Shown: positions 8,023 through 16,724, counted from the stretch's first letter. The stretch is DNA of 64,000 nucleotides from Geminicoccaceae bacterium (GCA_020638465.1 JACKIM010000001.1:1744501-1808500); one strand, 5' to 3'. The notes: a model not told the origin generated them from the sequence alone. A program made the numbers and translations.

Positions 8023-8913
8023 TCAGCGGCGGGTTGGCAGGTTCAGTTGATCGCGTAACTTTGAAAATCCCTCAATCCTGACTTTCTCCCGTTCAAGAAT
8101 GGAAAGAAACTTTCGATCCACCGCAAGGCGATATTCGTCGGTCCGACAATGAGCGAGGTTGGGGCAGATCACCTCGATATCGCCCGGAGCGTTGGGGTGC
8201 AGGGAAAAGAAGGTCGTCTCGACCCGAAGGCTTTCAATCATCTGGCTGTATCTGGCGAAGGCGGCATCGCTTGCGACCCAGGGGGTCATGATGAAGCGGT
8301 CGACGAAGGTTGCCCCTTCGGCTTCCAACCCGGCATGACGCTCGCGATAGAAAGCCGGGTCCACGGGGCCGATATCGAGAACGTCAAGATAGCTCTCGAT
8401 TGTCCGCGGGAACAGCAGCGGCAGGTGATAGTCCCGGGCAATGGCAATGGTGATGTCGATCAGCTCTGGAACCATCGCCGCACCCATATGAGTGTCGATA
8501 TGGGTTGGCCTCATCCCGCGTCCGATGAAACGTTCAACTTGTGCGCGCATTTCGTCGTCTGCTGCGATTGGATCGAGGGTCGCGCGAAGTTCGGGAACCC
8601 GGTGGGGAAAGCAGCCCTCATTGTCGATCAGGCCCGATTTCTTTGACCGAGTGGAAATGGGTCCCCAGCGGTAATGTCGCCACTCGCTGGTCAATGTCAG
8701 GTGAACGCCAAGATCGGCATCATCCCGACCGCCAGCCCACTCCGCGATTTCACCGAACCACGGGCAGGGAACCATGACCGAACCCGTCGTCACGAAGCCC
8801 CGGCCGGCAATCTCCATGTATGCGCGGTTGGCGCCATGGCACATGCCGACATCATCGGCATGTGGAATGACGATCCGTTCACCGGCCACGGGACTTGCGA
8901 TGTTGTCGCTCAT
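8023..8913 (-). CDS. ChbG/YdjC-family carbohydrate deacetylase
   Basis: Metal-dependent deacetylase family whose known members remove an N-acetyl group from chitooligosaccharides (ChbG) or act on hopanoid sugars (HpnK). The N-terminal HADDVGMCHG gives the metal aspartates; GVHLTL and THIDTHMG supply further ligands and active-site histidines. Length 296 is typical. Its ATG overlaps the stop of the upstream carboxypeptidase-regulatory-like gene by four bases (ATGA), so it is translated as part of the ABC transporter operon. The context points to deacetylation of an imported acetylamino sugar or oligosaccharide. Confidence 0.86.
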   Translation of the reverse strand: MSDNIASPVAGERIVIPHADDVGMCHGANRAYMEIAGRGFVTTGSVMVPCPWFGEIAEWAGGRDDADLGVHLTLTSEWRHYRWGPISTRSKKSGLIDNEGCFPHRVPELRATLDPIAADDEMRAQVERFIGRGMRPTHIDTHMGAAMVPELIDITIAIARDYHLPLLFPRTIESYLDVLDIGPVDPAFYRERHAGLEAEGATFVDRFIMTPWVASDAAFARYSQMIESLRVETTFFSLHPNAPGDIEVICPNLAHCRTDEYRLAVDRKFLSILEREKVRIEGFSKLRDQLNLPTRR

Positions 8914-9293
8914 GATGATGTCAACAGCATGACGGGTTCTTTCAATATCCGGTTCTGGTTGCGGAAATAGAGCCTGACCTCGACACGCTCGGACATGCCC
9001 ACACCGGGCTTGTCCGCAACCAGCACCAGGGCATGGCGGTCGTGGGCAGCAAAGCGGAAGCGTCCATCCCCGCCGGTGAGCGTCTCGGCGATGGGCGACA
9101 GGCTCGTGATCGTGCGTTCATTGAGAACCACTCTGGCTCCCGCGACAGGTCTGCCATTCGCGTCGATCACCACGCCTTCGAGAATACCGTCATCATGGGC
9201 GGAGACATGGAGATTCCAGCCGATGATGATTGCGGCAAGCAGGGCGAACGTGATCACGACCCGATTGAACAGCCATTCGCGGGCAAACTTCAT
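8910..9293 (-). CDS. Membrane-anchored carboxypeptidase-regulatory-like (Ig-fold) protein
   Basis: 127-residue protein with a single N-terminal hydrophobic helix (VVITFALLAAIIIGWNLHV, ~12-30), followed by one carboxypeptidase-regulatory-like beta-sandwich domain (LEGVVIDANGRPVAGARVVL, GGDGRFRF). Such domains bind carbohydrate or protein and are not catalytic. The helix predicts either a signal anchor or an uncleaved export signal, with the domain in the periplasm. The gene is wedged between the second permease (four bases away) and the deacetylase (four-base overlap), so it is part of the operon. A role as an accessory of the transporter is inferred from position only. Confidence 0.75.
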   Translation of the reverse strand: MKFAREWLFNRVVITFALLAAIIIGWNLHVSAHDDGILEGVVIDANGRPVAGARVVLNERTITSLSPIAETLTGGDGRFRFAAHDRHALVLVADKPGVGMSERVEVRLYFRNQNRILKEPVMLLTSS

Positions 9294-9297
9294 GGGG

Positions 9298-10110
9298 TCA
9301 GCCCTTCCGCGCGCCGGAGGTCAGACCGGCGATGAACTGCCTTTGTGCCAGCAGGAAGACCAGCAGGCCGGGCGCGAGGACCATCACGCAAAAGGCGTAA
9401 AGTGCGCCGGTCGTGTCCTCGAAATAGGCCAGGAATGTGGAAAGTCCCAAGGGCAGCGTCTGCATGTCGACATCGCGGACGATGATCAGGGGCCAGAGGA
9501 AGTCGTTCCAGGACCAGATGAACGACAGGATGATGTTGGTGGCGACCGCGGGCTTGGCCAGGGGCAGCATGATCTTGAGCAGGATCTGCCATTCCGGCAC
9601 GCCGTCGATCTTGGCCGCCTGGATGAGCGACGGCGGGATCGCGTCGAAGCTCGCCTTGAAGAGGAAGATGCAGATGATGTGCGAGAAGGCCGGCAGCGCC
9701 AGGCCGAGATGGGTGTTCAAGAGGCCGAGCTGGGCCGTGATCAGGTAGGCCGGGATGATCGTCGCGTGGAACGGGATCATCATGCAGGCGAGCAGGAGGA
9801 GGATCATCCAGCGCTTGCCCGGGAAGCTCTTGGTCAGGGCGAAGCCGGCCGCCGCGTTGATGATCAGGTTGGCGACGATCGCCATGCCGGCGACGATCAC
9901 GCTGTTGAGGAAGAAGCGCGGGAAGGGGATCGCGTACCAGGCATCGACGTAGAAGAAGGGCTGCGGATCGACCGGCCAGAGCGACGGCGGGTAATTGAAG
10001 ATGTTCTCGCCGGTGATGCTCGTCTTGATGACCCAGTAGAAGGGCACGAGCATGACGAACGAGACGATCACCAGGATCAGGTGGATCGGCCAGCGGGGAT
10101 AGCGATGCAT
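9298..10110 (-). CDS. CUT1 sugar ABC transporter permease (MalG/UgpE type)
   Basis: Second membrane subunit of a carbohydrate importer. 270 residues, six predicted membrane helices, first at residues ~8-28. The EAA loop that docks on the ATPase is recognisable as SLIQAAKIDGVPEWQILLKI (about residues 180-200). The stop of the first permease lies 12 bases upstream. Third codon positions are almost all G or C through much of this gene, more extreme than in the flanking deacetylase and dehydrogenase genes, suggesting a different recent history. Confidence 0.94.
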   Translation of the reverse strand: MHRYPRWPIHLILVIVSFVMLVPFYWVIKTSITGENIFNYPPSLWPVDPQPFFYVDAWYAIPFPRFFLNSVIVAGMAIVANLIINAAAGFALTKSFPGKRWMILLLLACMMIPFHATIIPAYLITAQLGLLNTHLGLALPAFSHIICIFLFKASFDAIPPSLIQAAKIDGVPEWQILLKIMLPLAKPAVATNIILSFIWSWNDFLWPLIIVRDVDMQTLPLGLSTFLAYFEDTTGALYAFCVMVLAPGLLVFLLAQRQFIAGLTSGARKG

Positions 10111-10122
10111 CGACTTGCTCCC

Positions 10123-11022
10123 CTAGTCCGCGATGTCGACGCGGCCGGCATCGCCGCCGGCGAGCAGGTTGCCGATGAGCGCAATGCCGACGAAGAGCAG
10201 GAACATGACGATGGTCAACGCCCCGGCATAGTCGAACTGGGTCAGCGTGAAAGCCGTCTTGTAGACATAAGTGATAAGCAGCTCGGTGGCATGGCCGGGT
10301 CCGCCGCCGGTCATCACGTAGATCAGGTCGAAGCTGGTGAAGGACGCGATGATGCCGATCACGAAGCAGAGGAAAAGCGAGGGCCGGAGCAGCGGCAGGG
10401 TGATCCGCCAGAACTGGCTCCAGCGGCTGGCCCCGTCGATCGAGGCGGCCTCGTAGAGGTTCTGCGGGATGCTCTGCAGCCCGGTGAGCAGAATGATCAT
10501 GAAGAAGCCGACGATCTGCCAGATGGCGGCGGCGATCACCGAGGGGAGCGCCGTGGCGAAGCTCTCGAGGAAGGCGATGGGCTCGTCGATCAGGCCGAAC
10601 GAGCGCAGGCTGAAGTTGATCAGGCCGACCCGCTGGTCGAAGAGCCAGCGCCAGATGATGCCGACCGCCACGACCATGAGCGGGTAGCTGAGGAAGATAA
10701 TGGTGCGGTAGATGCCGCGGCCCCTGATCCGGCTGTTGACGAGCAGCGCCAGCAGCAAGGCGAGGATGATCGCGATGGGCGCCGTCAGCATGTACTTGAA
10801 GGTGTTGACCAGCGCTTCCCAGAAGACGTCGTCGTAGAGGAACATCTCCTCGTAGTGATAGAGGCCGGCGAACTCCGCGGGCTTGGTCGGCGACCAGAAC
10901 TGGAACGAGAGCACGCCGTTCCAGAGCAGCGGGATGATGCGGAACAGCATGAAGATGGCGAGCGCCGGCAGCAGCATCAGCCACACCAGCAGGTACTCGC
11001 GATGGCTCTTCCTGGCGAACAC
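10123..11022 (-). CDS. CUT1 sugar ABC transporter permease (MalF/UgpA type)
   Basis: First membrane subunit of the carbohydrate importer. 299 residues with six predicted helices; the EAA loop is NLYEAASIDGASRWSQFWRI. No ATG exists near the expected N-terminus. The GTG at 11022 (reading MFARKSHREYLLVW) places the charged N-terminus just before the first helix and lies 59 bases after the binding-protein stop, so it is chosen. The open frame runs further upstream, but that part is a shadow of the binding-protein gene. A strong hairpin fills the gap to the binding-protein gene. GC at third positions is near saturation. Confidence 0.92.
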   Translation of the reverse strand: MFARKSHREYLLVWLMLLPALAIFMLFRIIPLLWNGVLSFQFWSPTKPAEFAGLYHYEEMFLYDDVFWEALVNTFKYMLTAPIAIILALLLALLVNSRIRGRGIYRTIIFLSYPLMVVAVGIIWRWLFDQRVGLINFSLRSFGLIDEPIAFLESFATALPSVIAAAIWQIVGFFMIILLTGLQSIPQNLYEAASIDGASRWSQFWRITLPLLRPSLFLCFVIGIIASFTSFDLIYVMTGGGPGHATELLITYVYKTAFTLTQFDYAGALTIVMFLLFVGIALIGNLLAGGDAGRVDIAD

Positions 11023-11045
11023 GCAGTCGTTCCCGAAGCGAGCGA

Positions 11046-11074
11046 GGGAGGCGCCGCCGGCGGCGACGCCTCCC
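11046..11074 (-). promoter_or_regulatory. Intercistronic hairpin between binding-protein and permease genes
   Basis: GGGAGGCG at 11046-11053 pairs with CGCCTCCC at 11067-11074, eight perfect base pairs with a GC-rich inner segment that can extend the stem. It follows the binding-protein stop by eight bases and has no T run. Such hairpins often protect the upstream mRNA so that the binding protein exceeds the permeases. Confidence 0.7.
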
Positions 11075-11081
11075 GCTGGTC

Positions 11082-12332
11082 TCAGCCGCGCCGGAGCACG
11101 CGGTTGACCTTGTTCTCGGCGTCGGCGATCGCCTCGGCCGGGTCGCGCTGGCCGAGGAGAGCTGCCTGGATGTCGGGCCAGAAGGCGTCCTTGATCCGGG
11201 CGTCGAGGGGCGTCACCCAGTTGCCGGTCTGCTTGTCCATGTTGGCGAGCGAGAGCTCGAGCGTCGCCGCCTTGAGCGGGTCGTCGAGCCCGGCGATGAG
11301 CGCCTCGTCGACCGAGTTGTTCAGCGTCAGGATGGTGAAGTTGTCCGCCATGATCGTCTGCCACTTGTCGTTCAGGGCGATCTGGATGAAGTCGAAGGCC
11401 TCGTCCGGATGCTCGGTCGAGGCCGAGATGCCGAGGCCGTGCGCGTTCGGGACACCCCAGCCGCCCGGCCACTCCACCACGCCGAGCGTGTCGGCATTGG
11501 CCCAGTCGGCCTGGCCCATGATCCAGAAGAGTGCCGCGCCGTGGCCCTGGTACATGCCGATGTCGCCGGCGGCGAAGGCATTGTTGGGCTCGACCCAGCG
11601 GCCGGTCCAGGAGATCGGGTTGATCGCCCCGTCGGTCGTCGCCTTCGCGAGGCGGGTCACGACGTCGACCATCTCGGGGGTGTTGAACGCGGCTTCGGTC
11701 ATATCGGCATTCAACAGTTCGATGCCGTTCATCGCCATGATCGACCAGTACAACCAGTCGAAATTCAGCGTGATGAAACCGGTGCGTCCATCACCGCTGT
11801 CCTTGATCCTGTAGGCGGCATCCAACAACTCGTCGAAGTTCGAAGGTGGAGTAGAAATTCCCGCTTCTTCGAAGAGCTTCTTGTTATAGACCATCAATGT
11901 CTTGGAATAGTAATAAGGCAGCATATACTGGTGATTGTTATAGTTCCACAGTTGCATGCCATCCTTGTTGTAGCGGGCTGCAACGTCGGGTTCCTTTTCG
12001 AGATAGGGATCTAGTGGCACCAGTCCATCGTTGGCGGCATACTCCGCCCAGAGCATTCCCTGCACGTCGATGATATCCGGCGCCGTCCCGGCGGCGAGCT
12101 GGGTCTGGTAGAAGGCACCGAACTCGGTTCCCTTCTTGTCCAGCCATTCGACCGTGAAATCGGGATGCAATTGCTGGAAGTCGGCAATCCACCCGCGGAA
12201 CTTTTCCTCGTAGATGGGAAGGTTCCAGGTGAGCAGCGTGAGTTTCTTCTCTTGCGCCTGCGCCGCACCGCCGAAGGTTGCCGCCAGCGCGACGGATGCG
12301 GCGACCGTGGAATGAAACTGTCGTCTTTGCAT
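11082..12332 (-). CDS. Extracellular solute-binding protein of the CUT1 sugar importer (family 1)
   Basis: Periplasmic receptor delivering sugar to the two permeases encoded downstream. 416 residues with an export signal MQRRQFHSTVAASVALAA...AQA; the paired arginines allow Tat or Sec export. The mature part is typical of family 1 sugar-binding proteins (LTLLTWNLP, APDIIDVQGMLWAEYA, GDIGMYQGHGAALFW, WPGGWGVPNAHGLGIS). Many tryptophans and tyrosines fit sugar stacking. Codon use changes within the gene: the part encoding the C-terminal half (11082 to about 11700) has near-saturated G/C third positions, while 11700-12332 does not, suggesting a recombinant gene. The substrate is not readable; neighbours suggest an amino sugar. 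Confidence 0.93.
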   Translation of the reverse strand: MQRRQFHSTVAASVALAATFGGAAQAQEKKLTLLTWNLPIYEEKFRGWIADFQQLHPDFTVEWLDKKGTEFGAFYQTQLAAGTAPDIIDVQGMLWAEYAANDGLVPLDPYLEKEPDVAARYNKDGMQLWNYNNHQYMLPYYYSKTLMVYNKKLFEEAGISTPPSNFDELLDAAYRIKDSGDGRTGFITLNFDWLYWSIMAMNGIELLNADMTEAAFNTPEMVDVVTRLAKATTDGAINPISWTGRWVEPNNAFAAGDIGMYQGHGAALFWIMGQADWANADTLGVVEWPGGWGVPNAHGLGISASTEHPDEAFDFIQIALNDKWQTIMADNFTILTLNNSVDEALIAGLDDPLKAATLELSLANMDKQTGNWVTPLDARIKDAFWPDIQAALLGQRDPAEAIADAENKVNRVLRRG

Positions 12333-12414
12333 GGTCTCATCCTTTCCAGAGGATCGGTGGCGACGGGAGTGTCACGCAATCCGATCCTTCCTCCCAATCA
12401 AGGATTTTCGATCC

Positions 12415-12428
12415 GAAACAAATGTTTC
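12415..12428. promoter_or_regulatory. Inverted repeat, candidate operator upstream of the ABC transporter genes
   Basis: GAAACA-AA-TGTTTC, a perfect 14-base dyad, 83 bases upstream of the binding-protein start and just after the dehydrogenase stop. Its shape suits a dimeric repressor. No regulator gene is present in the cluster. Confidence 0.5.
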
Positions 12429-12437
12429 ACAGATCGT

Positions 12438-13469
12438 TCATGTAAACTTCAGTGCGATCTCCCTTCGCTCGACCACCGAACGTTCGGCTTCGAGGCAGAC
12501 GACGACGGCCTTGCGGCCTTCGCGTACATCAATGAGCGGTTGCCCGTGATCGAATTTCTCGACGGTGAGACGGATCTGTTCGGCGAGTTCGAATACTTCT
12601 CCGGATTTTCCCTCAAGATTGATTTTCTCGGGCGCTGTCATGCCAACAGGGCCGACGAAAAGATCGAAGACCGGTTCGGTGCTGGCCGCATCGTTTGCCG
12701 ACCATGTTGCACGTATGGCGCCTTCGCTGCCGCTGACCTCGACGACAAGGTAGTGGCCGAAACCTGACAGCGTCTGGGCGACGCAGGCCAGTCCCCCGCC
12801 GGAAAACCGGATGGTGGAAGCAAGGTTGTCGATCATCTTGTCAGCCGCTTCGCTCAACGTTCCGTGGGCGTTGACGCTGAGCGGGTCGCCGAGGCTTTCG
12901 AGATACCACATGGCAAGGTCATAGAAATGGACCGGCTCTTCGAGGATCCATGAACCGACGGCGGAGGAATCGTGCCGCCATCCGCCCGCGCCCGACCGAT
13001 AGGGGTGACGGAACAATGTCACGTTGACGAAACGCGGGCGACCGATACGGCCCTCATCAATGAGCGACTTGATTCGCCGCCATTGTACCGACAAGCGCAG
13101 TTCGAAGCCGACCGACAGCAGTTTCCCGGTCCGGTCGACGGTTTCAACCAGCCGGTCACAATCGGACAGCGTTGTTGCCAGCGGCTTTTCGACGAGCACG
13201 TGATGGCCATTTTCAAGGGCGGCGATGGCCATCTCCGCGTGCCGGGCGTTGGGAGAGACAACATCGACGACATCAAGGTCCGGCGTGGCGACCAGCCTGT
13301 GCCAGTCGGTCGTGATCTCCGCATGGGGATAAGCAGCTTTCGCCTCCATGGCAGACCGTTCACTGGCAACGGCGATGGTCGCCAGTTCGGCACCCGGCGC
13401 CCGCGCGATCGATTCCGCGTGCAGTTTGCCAAAGCGGCCGAAACCGATCAGGCCCCATTTCTGTGTCAT
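12438..13469 (-). CDS. Gfo/Idh/MocA family NAD(P)-dependent oxidoreductase
   Basis: Sugar or cyclitol dehydrogenase family. Residues ~5-14 (WGLIGFGRFGKLH) form the Rossmann nucleotide loop, and EKPLA (about residue 95), where the catalytic lysine of the family sits, is intact. HFYDLAMWYLESL supplies the usual active-site histidine and aspartate region. The ATG at 13469 gives 343 residues starting MTQKWGLIG and is preceded by GAGAGG at short spacing; a GTG at 13490 would add seven residues. It lies 24 bases after the NagB-like gene, on the same strand. Oxidation or epimerisation of the imported sugar is likely, the exact substrate unknown. Confidence 0.9.
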   Translation of the reverse strand: MTQKWGLIGFGRFGKLHAESIARAPGAELATIAVASERSAMEAKAAYPHAEITTDWHRLVATPDLDVVDVVSPNARHAEMAIAALENGHHVLVEKPLATTLSDCDRLVETVDRTGKLLSVGFELRLSVQWRRIKSLIDEGRIGRPRFVNVTLFRHPYRSGAGGWRHDSSAVGSWILEEPVHFYDLAMWYLESLGDPLSVNAHGTLSEAADKMIDNLASTIRFSGGGLACVAQTLSGFGHYLVVEVSGSEGAIRATWSANDAASTEPVFDLFVGPVGMTAPEKINLEGKSGEVFELAEQIRLTVEKFDHGQPLIDVREGRKAVVVCLEAERSVVERREIALKFT

Positions 13470-13493
13470 GTGCCTCTCATCGCAATCCACGCA

Positions 13494-14351
13494 TCATCGC
13501 AAGGTGGCTTCCGGCAATTGGGCAACCTCGTCGGTCACCAGCACCCGGCAATCGTTGTGCTCCTGCAACAATGACGCGGGTACGGCGGCAGTCTTCGGGC
13601 CATGCAGCAGACGGCGGGCGATCGCACTTTGCCAGGGACGGTTGAGATAGAGCCGCACCCGGCGTGCCTCGATGATTTCCTTCATGCCGACGGTTACGGC
13701 ATGACGGGGAATGCGCTGGATGTTGCCTCGAACGGCAGTGACGCTGTTGATGACCCGGGTTTCGACGGAAAGCTCGACCACCCGGCTCGGCCATGCCGCA
13801 AAGGCATCATCGCTGATGGCATCATTCTCGTTCGGTGGATCGTTGAACGCCACGTGACCGGTGATGCCGACCCCGCCATAGCAGACATCGACCCCGCCGA
13901 ATTTCTCGATGGCACGGGACACATTCGCCGGATCGGCCGGATCGGGAAAGATGCGCTGGTCTTCAGGTGGGGAAAGCGCCGGATCGAGGCGTTGCCAGAA
14001 ATGGCGCTCCATGTGGCCGCGAAAGCTCAGCGGGTCGGCAATATCAATGAAGTTTCGACCATCTTCGGTCAGGTACTCATCCATGTTGATGACAACCAGA
14101 TCGCGAAGACTGATGCCGTCGCGATTGCAGTCCTCGGCGACCAGATCAAGCGCGCCAACCGGGCCGACCGGAACGATGTACACGACCTTTTCACGTCCGG
14201 CCGCCCTGGCATCGCGGAAGTCGGAGAGCATGTCGTCGGCCATGCGCCGGATGAGTGCTGGCGCATCGGCTATCTTCTCGAACCGGAAACGGGTGTCGCG
14301 TCCGAGCGCTTCGGGCGAAATGGCCAGAGCCCTTGCGGTCAGCTCATCCAT
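13494..14351 (-). CDS. NagB-like sugar-phosphate isomerase/deaminase with altered active site
   Basis: Glucosamine-6-phosphate deaminase fold (NagB/6-phosphogluconolactonase superfamily), 285 residues. Recognisable NagB signatures are VVINMDEYL (Asp91, equivalent to E. coli Asp72), GGVGITGHVAFNDPP (159-173) and PRHAVTVGMKEIIEARRV near 215-232. In this alignment E. coli Asp141 becomes Thr164, His143 is kept as His166, and Glu148 becomes Asp171. The phosphate loop is also unusual (VPVGPVGAL). It may therefore catalyse a variant reaction rather than standard deamination. Its start overlaps the ABC ATPase stop by eight bases, so the two are coupled. Confidence 0.84.
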   Translation of the reverse strand: MDELTARALAISPEALGRDTRFRFEKIADAPALIRRMADDMLSDFRDARAAGREKVVYIVPVGPVGALDLVAEDCNRDGISLRDLVVINMDEYLTEDGRNFIDIADPLSFRGHMERHFWQRLDPALSPPEDQRIFPDPADPANVSRAIEKFGGVDVCYGGVGITGHVAFNDPPNENDAISDDAFAAWPSRVVELSVETRVINSVTAVRGNIQRIPRHAVTVGMKEIIEARRVRLYLNRPWQSAIARRLLHGPKTAAVPASLLQEHNDCRVLVTDEVAQLPEATLR

Positions 14352-15453
14352 GCAATGGTACTCCCCGGGCTACAGCCTTGCCGGTTGCAGCATCGAACAG
14401 GTGAAGGTGTTCAGGTGAGAAACGTAGCCGCAGCGTTTTGTTCGACAGGTCGATCATGCGTGGCGGCAGCCGGGCAACGAGCTCCGTGCCGGCCAGCGAG
14501 AAGAATACCAGCGTATCGCTGCCCAGAGACTCGCTGACATCCGGAGTCACCTCAATGGAGGGGCCGGGGCCCGGATCGGCGTGAAATTCTTCAGGTCGCA
14601 ACCCCACGAGAAGCCGTGTACTTTCGGCAAGCCCGCTCCAGGACTGCGGCATGGGGCCGATATCGACATGACGGCCATCGGCCAGCCGAAGCACTCCGGC
14701 GTCGCCGTTGCGGACGAACCCGGCCGGAAACAGGTTCATCGTCGGTGCGCCGATGAAGCCCGCGACATAGCTGGTGGCCGGATGATTATAGACCTCGTCG
14801 GGCGTGCCGACCTGTTCGATGATGCCGTCACGCATGATGACGATACGATCGGCGAGTGTCATTGCCTCGACCTGGTCATGCGTGACATAGACGACCGTCG
14901 TCGAAACCCTCAGATGCAGGCGCTTGATTTCCGTGCGCATCTGCACCCGCAGCTTGGCGTCGAGGTTGGACAGGGGCTCGTCGAACAGGAATACCTGCGG
15001 ATCCCGGACGATCGCCCGGCCCATGGCGACGCGCTGGCGCTGACCGCCCGACAATTGCTTGGGCCGTCGATCGAGCAGCGGTTCGATTTCGAGGATCCTG
15101 CTGGCTTCCCGGACGCGGCGATGGATCTCGTCCTTCGAGTAGTTCCTGTAGCGCAGGCCGAATGCCATGTTTTCGAAAACGGACATGTGCGGATACAGGG
15201 CATAGTCCTGAAACACCATCGCGATGTCGCGCTCTTTCGGAGGCAGCTCATTGACGACCCGATCACCGATGCGGATCGTCCCCGAACTGATTTCCTCCAG
15301 ACCGGATATCATGCGCAAGGTTGTACTCTTGCCGCATCCGGAAGGGCCTACAAGGACGATGAATTCCCGGTCGGCGACATCAAGACTGATCCGATCGACG
15401 GCCATGACATTGTCGTAGTGCTTGCTGACCTCGTCGATCCGGACGGTGGCCAT
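14344..15453 (-). CDS. Sugar ABC transporter ATPase (UgpC/MsmK/MalK type)
   Basis: Drives the CUT1 importer encoded downstream. 369 residues from the ATG at 15453 (MATVRIDEVSKHYDN). Walker A GPSGCGKST, Q-loop MVFQDYALYPHMSVFEN, signature LSGGQRQRVAMGRA, Walker B VFLFDEPLSNLD and the switch histidine in YVTHDQVEAM are all present. A C-terminal TOBE region (~240 onward, LLVGLRPEEF) is typical of sugar ATPases. The ATPase gene is separated from the permeases by the nagB-like, dehydrogenase and binding-protein genes, all same strand, consistent with one catabolic locus. Confidence 0.95.
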   Translation of the reverse strand: MATVRIDEVSKHYDNVMAVDRISLDVADREFIVLVGPSGCGKSTTLRMISGLEEISSGTIRIGDRVVNELPPKERDIAMVFQDYALYPHMSVFENMAFGLRYRNYSKDEIHRRVREASRILEIEPLLDRRPKQLSGGQRQRVAMGRAIVRDPQVFLFDEPLSNLDAKLRVQMRTEIKRLHLRVSTTVVYVTHDQVEAMTLADRIVIMRDGIIEQVGTPDEVYNHPATSYVAGFIGAPTMNLFPAGFVRNGDAGVLRLADGRHVDIGPMPQSWSGLAESTRLLVGLRPEEFHADPGPGPSIEVTPDVSESLGSDTLVFFSLAGTELVARLPPRMIDLSNKTLRLRFSPEHLHLFDAATGKAVARGVPLHG

Positions 15454-15639
15454 CAGATGTCGCCCAACATCTTGCGTCTGGCACACCAGATCGACAGGCC
15501 GGAACCATCATGCATGGCCATTTCTCCCCAAAGGGAAGATTTCACAAGCGCATTTATAATTCAAGCCCGCAGGCTCGGCTCCGGTCGGCGATCATTGTCC
15601 TGATGATATCTGCGGGCAGGCTGGAACCATGAAATGCCC

Positions 15640-16635
15640 TCAAGTGAACCTTGTCAGGTAATTTTCGCCGAGTTCCGCGGAAATTCTGGCAAATTCGGGT
15701 GCCAGGGCCTGAGGTTCCGGCGCTTCCATGTGGCTGCCGATCCAGCCCAGGAGGGCGAGGCGGCGCAACATGACGAATGTCTCCATTTCACGTTCTTCGT
15801 TGATCGGCAGAGGTCTCAGGCGGCGATAGCCGTCGGCCCATGCCTGCCGGAGCGCGGGAACTTGCGGACTGTCCTCCATGAAACTGATCGCTGCCGCGAA
15901 ATCGTACAGGAACCAACCAAAGCCACAGTCGTCGAAATCAATGAGATGGGTTGTTTCTCCGTCGATCAGGAGATTGGCCAGCCGCATGTCGGCATGAATC
16001 AGGCCGTAACGGTCGCTGCGTTCGCCGAAGCGGCGCAGGCGGCCGATGACTGTTTCCTCGACCCGTTCGAGAATGACACGGATCGTGCCTGTCACCCCGG
16101 GACCGTCACGCCAGTTCCCCCACGTGGGATATTCACCGAATATGGTGTCAAGGTTCCACTTCAGGCGTTCGAACAATTGCGGCCTGCGCCAACTCATGCT
16201 GTGGAGATGGGTGCGGGCTGCAATTTCGCCAAGCGAGTGGAATGCCGCCGCAAGTTCCTGGTCTTCACTTGGTTGCAGTCCGTCGACATGTTCGAACAGA
16301 ACCATGAAGCGGGGGTGCGCCAGTCCGTCGATACCGGCCTGCTGGATGGCTTCGCCATCCTTTCCCGGAATGAAGGCCGGCGTGGCGACGGTTCCCTCGG
16401 TCCGCAGCGCGCCGGACCATGCCAGTTCGCATTCTATGGCTCTTTTCGTGTGATATCCCTCGCGGTGGACGCGCAGGACCCATCGCTGCGAACCAGCCTC
16501 GACCAGGAAGGTGACATTTTCAGAAACGTTGATGAGTCGCGTGGTCGACTCCGGTGGAAGGTCCCACAGCGACAGGGCATGGTTGGCCAGCATTTCAACA
16601 TGGCCGAGAACGGAATCGAACGCCATGACATCCAT
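15640..16635 (-). CDS. APH-fold small-molecule kinase (aminoglycoside/homoserine kinase-like)
   Basis: Phosphotransferase family of choline, homoserine and aminoglycoside kinases. The 331-residue protein has the nucleotide strand region VTFLVEAGSQRWVLRVHREGY, the catalytic loop LIHADMRLANLL with aspartate and asparagine in place, and the metal-binding HLIDFDDCGFGWFLYD. All catalytic residues are therefore intact. Start at 16635 (MDVMAF), with an ATG three codons later also possible. It precedes the sugar ABC ATPase gene by 186 bases on the same strand, so it may phosphorylate the imported compound; a general choline or hydroxylysine-type kinase is the alternative. Confidence 0.85.
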   Translation of the reverse strand: MDVMAFDSVLGHVEMLANHALSLWDLPPESTTRLINVSENVTFLVEAGSQRWVLRVHREGYHTKRAIECELAWSGALRTEGTVATPAFIPGKDGEAIQQAGIDGLAHPRFMVLFEHVDGLQPSEDQELAAAFHSLGEIAARTHLHSMSWRRPQLFERLKWNLDTIFGEYPTWGNWRDGPGVTGTIRVILERVEETVIGRLRRFGERSDRYGLIHADMRLANLLIDGETTHLIDFDDCGFGWFLYDFAAAISFMEDSPQVPALRQAWADGYRRLRPLPINEEREMETFVMLRRLALLGWIGSHMEAPEPQALAPEFARISAELGENYLTRFT

Positions 16636-16724
16636 CGATAGGCAGTTGTCGGGGACTAGTGCTCAGACGCATTCACTTCGTTCATTCACCCGAGTACCAG
16701 TTTCTTGTTTTTGCATCAATTTAT

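Noticed and set aside
8995..11814. Open frame of 939 codons on the plus strand
   Set aside because: It lies antisense to the ABC transporter genes, is rich in Asp, Glu, Gln and Arg without domain motifs, and exists only because G/C at third positions removes stop codons.
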